Assembly: GCA_030635365.1 (NCBI GenBank)
Contig: DAOVYZ010000114.1
Location: forward strand, 1-8,731
DNA from: Bacteroidales bacterium
GTDB lineage: Bacteria > Bacteroidota > Bacteroidia > Bacteroidales > UBA12077
Length of the DNA stretch: 8,731 nucleotides
Reading direction: 5' to 3'
Part shown: positions 1 to 5,037 of the stretch, in pieces
Layout of the letters: every line of letters begins with the position of its first letter
Numbering within the stretch: position 1 is the stretch's first letter
Position numbers and translations under genes: made by a program
Notes under the pieces: model-generated
Seen by the model: only the letters and a program-made list of their open reading frames with translations
The model's database searches: none
What the model was told of the DNA's origin: nothing

Positions 1-154
1 AAACAAAAAAACACTTATAGCCTTTAATTAATATTTTAAGCACTCTTGTTTTCTGTGCTGCGGTATAAGATAATTCTGTTTGAGATAATCTTAAAACATA
101 TAATTTACTTTTTATCTGGTTGATTTGCATCACCATTTCCTTTGATTTATGCAT
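1..154 (-). CDS. Partial unrecognised reading frame, N-terminal 51 codons, runs off the left edge
   Basis: A minus-strand frame is open from an ATG at 154 to the first base of the window, giving 51 codons that begin MHKSKEMVMQ and continue with a lysine-rich, probably helical segment. I do not recognise the family. In DNA this AT-rich a 51-codon open stretch is uncommon but can occur by chance, so the gene is only moderately supported. Two further in-frame ATGs (at 136 and 130) follow an AAAGGAA stretch and could be the real start. The gene would be divergent from the lipoprotein gene at 321, sharing a 166-base intergenic region that contains a 13-bp repeat array. That would suit a regulator or partner gene sharing control with it, but this is inference. 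The window shows too little to assign a function. Confidence 0.4.
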   Translation of the reverse strand, partial: MHKSKEMVMQINQIKSKLYVLRLSQTELSYTAAQKTRVLKILIKGYKCFFV

Positions 155-188
155 TTTTTTGAGGTTTACGGAATAAAAATAAGAAGAA

Positions 189-253
189 TTTAAAACAAGC
201 ATTTTAAACAATTGTTTTAAATATTTGTTTTAAACTATCGTTTTATTTATCTC
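189..253. repeat. Five tandem 13-bp repeats, operator-like
   Basis: Units start at 189, 202, 215, 228 and 241. The middle three read TTTTAAACAATTG, TTTTAAATATTTG and TTTTAAACTATCG; the first (TTTAAAACAAGCA) and last (TTTTATTTATCTC) are degenerate. Bases 201-222 also form a near-perfect 22-bp palindrome centred on CAATTG, with a single mismatched pair. The array sits between two divergent reading frames and overlaps the candidate promoter at 224-254. This is the layout expected for a repressor or activator binding array. No binding protein can be named from the sequence. Confidence 0.6.
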
Positions 254-254
254 G
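224..254 (+). promoter_or_regulatory. Candidate Bacteroidota-type promoter of the lipoprotein gene
   Basis: TTTG at 224-227 is followed after 20 bases by TATCTCG at 248-254. This approximates the Bacteroidota primary sigma consensus TTTG-N19..21-TAnnTTTG. It lies about 65 bases upstream of the ATG at 321 and overlaps the last copies of the 13-bp repeats. The -7 box matches imperfectly, so the call rests mainly on spacing and position. Confidence 0.35.
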
Positions 255-320
255 CAATAATTTAATTTTAATAATTCAACATAAATAGATAAAACTAATG
301 TTTAACTAAATTCTAATAAC

Positions 321-743
321 ATGAAAAATTTAATTAAAAACAGTATTGGTGTTTTATTTTTGGCACTAATAAGTATGTCATTGTTAACAACAAGTTGCAA
401 AAAAGATGATGACGATCTGGATGAAATTGTTGGTACCTGGAAACTTCATGAGGTTGAAATGAAAATACTGGGAGTTACCACGACTGTTCCTCCATCGCAA
501 ATTGGCATGGATATTACTGTTGTAATTAATGCTGATAAAACTTATACTGCAACAATTATTAACACAAGTACTTCGAAAACTGAAACAGAAACCGGCACAT
601 GGAACAGGACTGATAATACAACTGTAGTAATAACACCCACTGGTGATGGCAAGGTACAAACTTTAATTAAAGAAGGGGGTTACTATATTGTAAATGATAC
701 TCATGATGGAAATGCAATGAAGATGAAATATAAAAAACAATAA
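321..743 (+). CDS. Lipocalin-like domain lipoprotein, probably surface-exposed
   Basis: This 140-residue protein starts with a type II signal peptide: MKNLIKN, a hydrophobic core (residues 9-22) and the lipobox TTSC with Cys26 as the lipidated residue. The mature part begins CKKDDDD. Such an acidic patch just after the cysteine resembles the lipoprotein export signal that sends Bacteroidota lipoproteins to the cell surface. The body has the GTW signature twice, GTWKL at 38-42 and GTW at 92-94, with alternating beta-strand-like segments. This fits the small lipocalin-like family common in Bacteroidota lipoproteins. Ligand and role are unknown. The ATG is preceded by an A/T-rich leader (CTAATAAC) with no Shine-Dalgarno sequence, normal for the phylum. 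The gene stands alone between a divergent frame and a convergent gene, with a strong hairpin just downstream, so it is probably monocistronic. Confidence 0.85.
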   Translation: MKNLIKNSIGVLFLALISMSLLTTSCKKDDDDLDEIVGTWKLHEVEMKILGVTTTVPPSQIGMDITVVINADKTYTATIINTSTSKTETETGTWNRTDNTTVVITPTGDGKVQTLIKEGGYYIVNDTHDGNAMKMKYKKQ

Positions 744-779
744 ACGGGTATCAAGTACACCTTTACCTAATACACTTGA

Positions 780-818
780 AAGATATTTTCCAAAAGTTAA
801 ACTTTTGGAAAATATTTT
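780..818. terminator. Hairpin terminator between convergent genes
   Basis: Bases 783-798 and 800-815 are exact reverse complements, 16 bases per arm with one central base. Three more pairs (780-782 with 816-818, one a G-T wobble) extend it. In RNA the central GTTAAAC would form the loop. It lies 40 bases after the lipoprotein stop and 67 bases after the PurF-like stop on the other strand, so it probably serves both. The T run on the plus side is short (TTTT). Confidence 0.7.
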
Positions 819-884
819 AAACCCAAAAACCACTTTATTTCCTTCCTGCTCTTTTATTACAGTATTATCAGGCAAAAATGCAAA

Positions 885-2291
885 TCAAAAATAGCTTGAA
901 CCGTCCCAGCAATGTGTACAAAGTTTTTCTTTTGGTAATCCAATAGCTTCAATAAGGTCTTCCAGTTTTTGAAATTTCAAACTTGTTAAATCAAGATTTT
1001 TCCTGATTTGTTCAACCATAGCTTCATATTTCTCATTGTTCGTATCAGAATAATCTTTCATATCCACATTTTCTTTACCCTCAATTTGTTTTACTGCTTT
1101 ATGTGTAGCAAGGTCAAGATTAGATCTGGAACGGCTGAAATTAAGAAACTCACAAGGATATGTTAATGGTGGGCACGCTATACGCATGTGCACTTCTTTA
1201 ATACCTGCCTCATGCAAATCACGCACATTATCTTTTAATTGTGTGCCACGTACTATTGAGTCGTCTAAAAAGACTCCCTTTTTTCCTCTTATTAATGATT
1301 TATTGGGTATCAATTTCATTTTTGCAACTAAATCACGTGTTTCCTGATTCTGGGGCATGAAACTGCGTGGCCAGGTTGGCGTATATGTTGAATACGGCCT
1401 TTTAAACGGAGCCCCTTTTTCATTAGAATAACCCATAGCATGGCCTACTCCGGAATCAGGAATTCCAGCTACAAAATCAGTTTTAAAGTCGTCTCTTTTT
1501 GCTAAAGCTGCTCCACAATTATACCTTGACTCGTCTACATTTACACCTTCATAAAATGATGGTGGATAACCATAATACACCCAAAGAAATGAACAAATTT
1601 GCATTTTTTCATTTGGCTTTCGCAATTGCTCACAACCATCAGCAGTTATTTTAACAATTTCACCCGGGCCTAAATATTTTTCAATTTCATAATTAAGATT
1701 TGGAAAAGCACATGTTTCAAAAGCAACAGCGTATGCATTTTTCTTTTTCCCTAAAATAATTGGCGTTCTTCCAAGCTTATCCCTGGCAGCAATAATACCT
1801 TCTTCTGTTAATATTAGAATTGAGCATGAGCCCTTTACCTTATCATATACATTTTCAACACCTGAAACAAAATCTTCTCCTTCAGCTATAAGCATTGAAA
1901 CAAGTTCAGTTGGATTTACTGCTCCCTGGCTTGTTTCAGAAAAAGTTCTATGCTGTTGCATATAACGTTCTTCCAACTCATCAATATTCACTATTTTGCT
2001 TACTGTTGCAACGGCAAATCTTCCTAAATGTGAAGTAACTACTATAGGTTGAGCTTCTGTATCACTTATTATTCCAATACCACTGTTCCCTGCAAAATTT
2101 GAAATATCACCTTCAAACTTATTTCTAAAGTAACCATCTTCTAAACTATGTATAGCCCGCTGGAAACCTTTGCTTTTTGAGAAAAAAGCCATTCCAGCCC
2201 TTTTTGTTCCCAAATGCGAATGATAATCTGTTCCATAAAATACATCAGACACACAGTCTGATTTTGAAATACTGCCAAAAAACCCACTCAT
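885..2291 (-). CDS. PurF-like amidophosphoribosyltransferase paralog lacking the glutaminase nucleophile
   Basis: This 468-residue protein matches the layout of glutamine PRPP amidotransferase (PurF), the first enzyme of purine synthesis: an N-terminal Ntn glutaminase domain (about 1-225), then a type I phosphoribosyltransferase domain. The PRPP loop VFLDDSIVRGTQ (340-351) is intact. The Fe-S cysteines of Bacillus-type PurF all have counterparts: Cys233 (MQICSF), Cys380 (TYPCEF), and Cys458 and Cys461 (CTHC). The domain also keeps family landmarks such as ETCAF (192-196) and PGE (209-211). However, the protein starts MSGFFG, so the N-terminal catalytic Cys is Ser2. The GHxRYxT motif is replaced by GIISDTEAQP and the HNGN motif by ATVSK (95-99), so glutamine binding and the oxyanion hole are also lost. 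As I recall, similar MxGFFG proteins occur widely in Bacteroidota and are annotated amidophosphoribosyltransferase. Ammonia-dependent, altered or regulatory activity are all possible, so I give no purF symbol. Confidence 0.88.
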   Translation of the reverse strand: MSGFFGSISKSDCVSDVFYGTDYHSHLGTKRAGMAFFSKSKGFQRAIHSLEDGYFRNKFEGDISNFAGNSGIGIISDTEAQPIVVTSHLGRFAVATVSKIVNIDELEERYMQQHRTFSETSQGAVNPTELVSMLIAEGEDFVSGVENVYDKVKGSCSILILTEEGIIAARDKLGRTPIILGKKKNAYAVAFETCAFPNLNYEIEKYLGPGEIVKITADGCEQLRKPNEKMQICSFLWVYYGYPPSFYEGVNVDESRYNCGAALAKRDDFKTDFVAGIPDSGVGHAMGYSNEKGAPFKRPYSTYTPTWPRSFMPQNQETRDLVAKMKLIPNKSLIRGKKGVFLDDSIVRGTQLKDNVRDLHEAGIKEVHMRIACPPLTYPCEFLNFSRSRSNLDLATHKAVKQIEGKENVDMKDYSDTNNEKYEAMVEQIRKNLDLTSLKFQKLEDLIEAIGLPKEKLCTHCWDGSSYF

Positions 2292-2314
2292 ATTTTAAGT
2301 TATTTTAATATTAA

Positions 2315-2322
2315 CAAATTTA
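2315..2322 (-). promoter_or_regulatory. Candidate -7 box of the PurF-like gene
   Basis: Read on the minus strand this is TAAATTTG, an exact fit to TAnnTTTG, 23 bases upstream of the ATG at 2291. I find no clear TTTG box at the expected distance upstream. The call is tentative and implies a very short leader. Confidence 0.3.
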
Positions 2323-2465
2323 ATGTGGTAAAAATAGAAGTTTTATTGAATTGTTAGCAACAACGTTAATAAATGGAAGCAAATTGTTGAAATGTTTTAT
2401 ATTGACTAGAATCTAGTTTTTTGGCTTCATGAAATTAACCCGAAAAATTATCCAAAAGAAATACT

Positions 2466-2894
2466 TTATGAATCAGAACTACTCATCATTCCTGCTTCCT
2501 GGAGTTTAGTCTTATCTATTAGTTGCATATTATTAAACAGACTGCCCTTTTCATTAAGAAGTTTTTGAATTGCTCTTTTGGTATTGTTTCGTGGATTACT
2601 ATCAGAATTCCTGATACTATGTGCAATGCCTTTAAATTGACACTTAAGACCCTTATTTTTAAATTTTTCTGATAAACGTGTTGCTAAGAACTGATAATAA
2701 ATTTCTCTTTCATATTTGTAATACCAAATTATTCCTGTAATTCCCAAAAATCTAGTGTTTTTTGATTGCATAGATATATCCAAACCAGTTACAGGGCATC
2801 TTTTAATATTGTCAGGTTTTGAGTTTTTTAAATCTTTTGGGTAGATGAAATGATTTATTAAGTCATAAACTTTATGCACAAAATTACTTTCCAT
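2466..2894 (-). CDS. Unrecognised small protein with CPVTGLDISMQ motif
   Basis: I take the ATG at 2894, giving 142 residues beginning MESNFVHKVY. A TTG at 2948 would add 18 residues but lies in a plausible promoter region. The protein is basic and soluble, with no signal peptide or membrane segment. Visible features are KRCPVTGLDISMQ (31-43), an aromatic stretch WYYKYEREIYY (57-67), a second Cys (85) close to His92, and the motif HSIRNSDSNPRNN (92-104). The CPVTG turn, Cys85 and His92 could form a metal site, but that is a guess. I have an impression of similar short proteins in Bacteroidota accessory regions but cannot name a family. Non-coding stretches with hairpins surround it, and it is well separated from both neighbouring genes, consistent with an independently acquired single gene. 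Confidence 0.6.
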   Translation of the reverse strand: MESNFVHKVYDLINHFIYPKDLKNSKPDNIKRCPVTGLDISMQSKNTRFLGITGIIWYYKYEREIYYQFLATRLSEKFKNKGLKCQFKGIAHSIRNSDSNPRNNTKRAIQKLLNEKGSLFNNMQLIDKTKLQEAGMMSSSDS

Positions 2895-2913
2895 AACCAC
2901 TAAATATTTAAAG

Positions 2914-2944
2914 CAAGTTATGAAATACCATACCTCAATGTCAA
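2914..2944 (-). promoter_or_regulatory. Candidate promoter of the 2466-2894 gene
   Basis: On the minus strand TTG (2944-2942) is followed after 21 bases by TAACTTG (2920-2914), an approximate match to the Bacteroidota -33/-7 pattern. It lies 20 bases upstream of the ATG at 2894. If real, it rules out translation from the TTG at 2948. Confidence 0.25.
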
Positions 2945-2990
2945 GCAAAAAACAGGCTATTTATTAACTAGTTTTCAACTAATTATATAT

Positions 2991-3032
2991 ACTAGAAAAG
3001 CCCGAAACAATTGCTTCAGGCTTTTCTCTAGT
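2991..3032 (-). terminator. Long imperfect hairpin, terminator-like
   Basis: The left arm ACTAGAAAAGCC (2991-3002) pairs with GGCTTTTCTCTAGT (3019-3032) apart from a two-base bulge. GAA (3004-3006) and TTC (3015-3017) extend the stem past one mismatch. On the minus strand it ends GGGCTTTTCTAG, a short T tract typical of terminators. No gene is visible directly upstream on that strand, so it is either a relic or serves an unseen transcript. Confidence 0.5.
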
Positions 3033-3208
3033 AGCGGGGACAGCATGGATTTTAATGTTATGAATTGCATTGAAATGCATTGTATTTCACATAATTTTAC
3101 ATACCGTACTTAACAATGTTTAGATAGATTTAGAACATATTGCAAGATAGTGCATAAAAATGCCATACAATGCAAGGTTTGTTCCAGCCCGGTTCCAGTT
3201 ATAACCAA

Positions 3209-3245
3209 AAAACCTTTATCAAATCTTTCGAATGATAAAGGTTTT
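3209..3245 (-). terminator. Terminator of the right-hand minus-strand operon
   Basis: AAAACCTTTATCA (3209-3221) and TGATAAAGGTTTT (3233-3245) form a perfect 13-bp stem with an 11-base loop. Read on the minus strand the stem runs into TTTTTT, as in an intrinsic terminator. It lies 77 bases after the stop of the serine hydrolase gene, the last gene of the operon. Confidence 0.7.
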
Positions 3246-3322
3246 CTTAATTGTAGTAGTAGCGAGTAGCCTGTGTGAATTGCAAACGTGTATGGCTTTT
3301 GAAGTATAAATTTATGAGAGTT

Positions 3323-4510
3323 TTAATTAGGTTGAATTAAAATTTCCCAAATCATATTTTCTATATCAATTTCATGTTGCAGTGTACTGGGCATTAAATT
3401 TGAAAGCACTACATAACCAAGACCTAATTCGGGGATTACTGATAAGTTTGCTGAAAAGCCAAGAGCATTTCCCATATGTTCTGCTATTTTGTAATTATTC
3501 CATTCTTTAATAAACCATCCCATTCCATAACTGTAATTTGGCATTTGCCCGCCAAACGATGCATCATTAACTTGTTTTGTCCACATCACATCAAGTTCTT
3601 TATCTGCAATTTGTATTTTGTGATTCTTATCTAAAATAAATTGCAACCATTTTGCCATATCGTTTATAGTTGAGTTAATACCACCGGCAGGAGAAATAAC
3701 ATCCATATTTGTAAGAAGGGCAGTTGTATTGCCTACTTTTCCCTGCAAATAGCCTTTTGCAAAATTATCCATTTCTTCTATTTGGCTGATCGAAGTTGTG
3801 GTATTTAACATTGAAAGTGGTTTAAACATTTTTTCTTTCATAAGTTTGTCCCAAGTCATATCCATAGCTTTTGCAGATGATTCGCCAGCCGTTGTAATAC
3901 CAATATTATTATAATTAAATTTTAATCTGAATGTATCAACAGCTTCAGTTTTCATCATCTCTTTAATTAATTCCTCTCTAGAAAATTTTAATGCATCGTC
4001 TTTCGGATCCCAATTTGGATCTTGCCTAAAATTAACAGCCTTTAAAATTAGTGGTCCTGTATTTATTCCCGTTCTGTGAGAAAGCAAATCCCTGATAGTC
4101 GTTGTTGTATTAATATTACTTGGTTTTAGTTTTAATTTGAAATAAGGAAGGTATTTTTCTACAGGATCGTCCCATTTCATTTTTCCCTCTGAGACAAGCA
4201 TGGCAATCATTGTAGCAGTCATAGGTTTTGAACTTGATCCAATAGGAAAGATTGTATTTTCAGTTACAGGGGTTTTCTTTTCAGAATCGGCATAGCCGAA
4301 TGTTTCCAAGTAAACTACTTGTCCTTCTTTTACAACAACAAGGGCTAACCCTGGTACATTATACTCTTTCTGCTTTGCAATTATTTTTTCCTTAAGTTCG
4401 TTCAGATTCTCTTTTGAAAAATCATATACACTATTTTCTTGGCTCAGCATAATTTGATTTGTTGTTATAACAAATACCAATACTGACAAAATCACTCTTA
4501 ATTTTCTCAT
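3323..4510 (-). CDS. Exported beta-lactamase-family serine hydrolase
   Basis: This is a 395-residue class C beta-lactamase / penicillin-binding-protein-like hydrolase (Beta-lactamase, PF00144 type). A Sec signal peptide covers about residues 1-23 (MRKLRVILSVLVFVITTNQ...). The catalytic motifs are all present: SxxK as S92-S93-S94-K95 (nucleophile Ser92), YxN as Y200-N201-N202, and the third motif as HMG (345-347), where HxG replaces the KTG of true beta-lactamases. HxG is common in esterases and peptidases of this superfamily, so resistance to beta-lactams should not be assumed. IRDLLSHRTG (139-148) is also a family hallmark. It probably acts in the periplasm on a peptide, D-amino-acid or ester substrate. 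It is the last gene of the minus-strand set, 70 bases after the NTF2-like gene, and is followed by a hairpin terminator. The start is the ATG before the signal peptide. Confidence 0.9.
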   Translation of the reverse strand: MRKLRVILSVLVFVITTNQIMLSQENSVYDFSKENLNELKEKIIAKQKEYNVPGLALVVVKEGQVVYLETFGYADSEKKTPVTENTIFPIGSSSKPMTATMIAMLVSEGKMKWDDPVEKYLPYFKLKLKPSNINTTTTIRDLLSHRTGINTGPLILKAVNFRQDPNWDPKDDALKFSREELIKEMMKTEAVDTFRLKFNYNNIGITTAGESSAKAMDMTWDKLMKEKMFKPLSMLNTTTSISQIEEMDNFAKGYLQGKVGNTTALLTNMDVISPAGGINSTINDMAKWLQFILDKNHKIQIADKELDVMWTKQVNDASFGGQMPNYSYGMGWFIKEWNNYKIAEHMGNALGFSANLSVIPELGLGYVVLSNLMPSTLQHEIDIENMIWEILIQPN

Positions 4511-4580
4511 TCTTTTAAAATTTAGTTTATTAATTATTATTTTAATGTTGTAAAATTCAATTCAATATGATTTACATCTC

Positions 4581-5036
4581 TTAGTTTTTCAATCTATTAA
4601 TAGGTTTTACATCCCATAAAACATTTAAGACTTTCCAATCCTCATTATATTTTACCAAATGTAAATACTCAACAATCTCAACTGATTCTACTTTTACACA
4701 AGCAATATTCCCATAAATATCATGTATTGTAACTTTATCGTTTTGTTTATCTTTCGGTGTGTGTGTGCCATATCCAGCAATTATGTATTGGATCATCAAA
4801 TTGTATGATAAATTGTTGACTACATCATTCCCAGTGTCTTTAAATTTCCGTACAATCCTTTTAACTAATTCAGGATGAAGTGCTTTCCCCATTTTTATAG
4901 AATCGCCCTCGTACCACCCTTGATTGTATAGATTTACAGTTTCTAATACTTTTATCGAATCCTGTTTTATTTGAGCTTTCACAGATAATGTGAAAGTTAT
5001 CAGCATAATAAAAGTTATTCTCTTTATAATATTCAT
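4581..5036 (-). CDS. Exported NTF2-like / putative lumazine-binding family protein
   Basis: This 151-residue protein has a Sec signal peptide with likely cleavage after VKA at residue 21. The mature part fits the small cone-shaped NTF2/SnoaL-like fold of the family named 'putative lumazine-binding': a first helix VLETVNLYNQGWYEGD (30-45), the segment ALHPELVKR (52-60), then strand pairs VTIHDIYGNIACVKVES (102-118) and YLHLVKYNEDWKVLNVLWDV (124-143). The family has no agreed catalytic residues, and the name does not show that it binds lumazine. It may bind a small molecule or be an accessory protein in the periplasm. Its ATG is separated by a single base from the stop of the upstream TPR metallopeptidase gene (TAA T ATG), which strongly suggests co-transcription and possibly translational coupling. 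The beta-lactamase-like gene follows 70 bases downstream. Confidence 0.8.
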   Translation of the reverse strand: MNIIKRITFIMLITFTLSVKAQIKQDSIKVLETVNLYNQGWYEGDSIKMGKALHPELVKRIVRKFKDTGNDVVNNLSYNLMIQYIIAGYGTHTPKDKQNDKVTIHDIYGNIACVKVESVEIVEYLHLVKYNEDWKVLNVLWDVKPINRLKN

Positions 5037-5037
5037 A

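Larger units (their letters stand above)
2949..3322. other. Gene-poor intergenic stretch with hairpins and short repeats
   Basis: I find no convincing gene on either strand across this 374-base stretch. It contains two hairpins (2991-3032 and 3209-3245), each followed on the plus strand by TAGTAGCG (3029-3036 and 3257-3264). It also holds a 10-base inverted repeat TGCATTGTAT/ATACAATGCA (3076-3085 and 3165-3174), further TGCATT-like words, and a GTTCCAG direct repeat (3181-3187 and 3192-3198). Read on the minus strand, CTGTCCCCGCTACTA followed by a hairpin resembles a tRNA 3' end plus terminator, but no tRNA body can be folded. Confidence 0.55.

Noticed and set aside
663..875. 70-codon minus-strand frame across the end of the lipoprotein gene
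   Set aside because: It overlaps the lipoprotein coding sequence and reads through the 783-815 hairpin; the product has no recognisable features.
2405..2422. ACTAGA-A-TCTAGT palindrome followed by six T's, terminator-like on the plus strand
   Set aside because: No plus-strand gene lies upstream, the arms are only six bases and the realistic stem is four, so it is too weak to call. The ACTAGA match to 2991-2996 is too short to be read as a flanking repeat of the orphan gene.
2895..2948. Extension of the orphan gene to a TTG start (18 extra residues)
   Set aside because: The added segment overlaps a plausible -33/-7 promoter, and the ATG at 2894 gives a natural soluble N-terminus.
3033..3322. 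A tRNA gene on the minus strand, suggested by CTGTCCCCGCTACTA and GGCTACTCGCTACTA ends
   Set aside because: No T-loop TTCRANN, anticodon arm or matching 5' acceptor strand could be found for either, so at most these are 3'-end-like fragments.
3323..4510. Calling the serine hydrolase a beta-lactamase resistance gene
   Set aside because: The third motif is HMG, not KTG, and the wider family includes many peptidases and esterases; resistance cannot be inferred.
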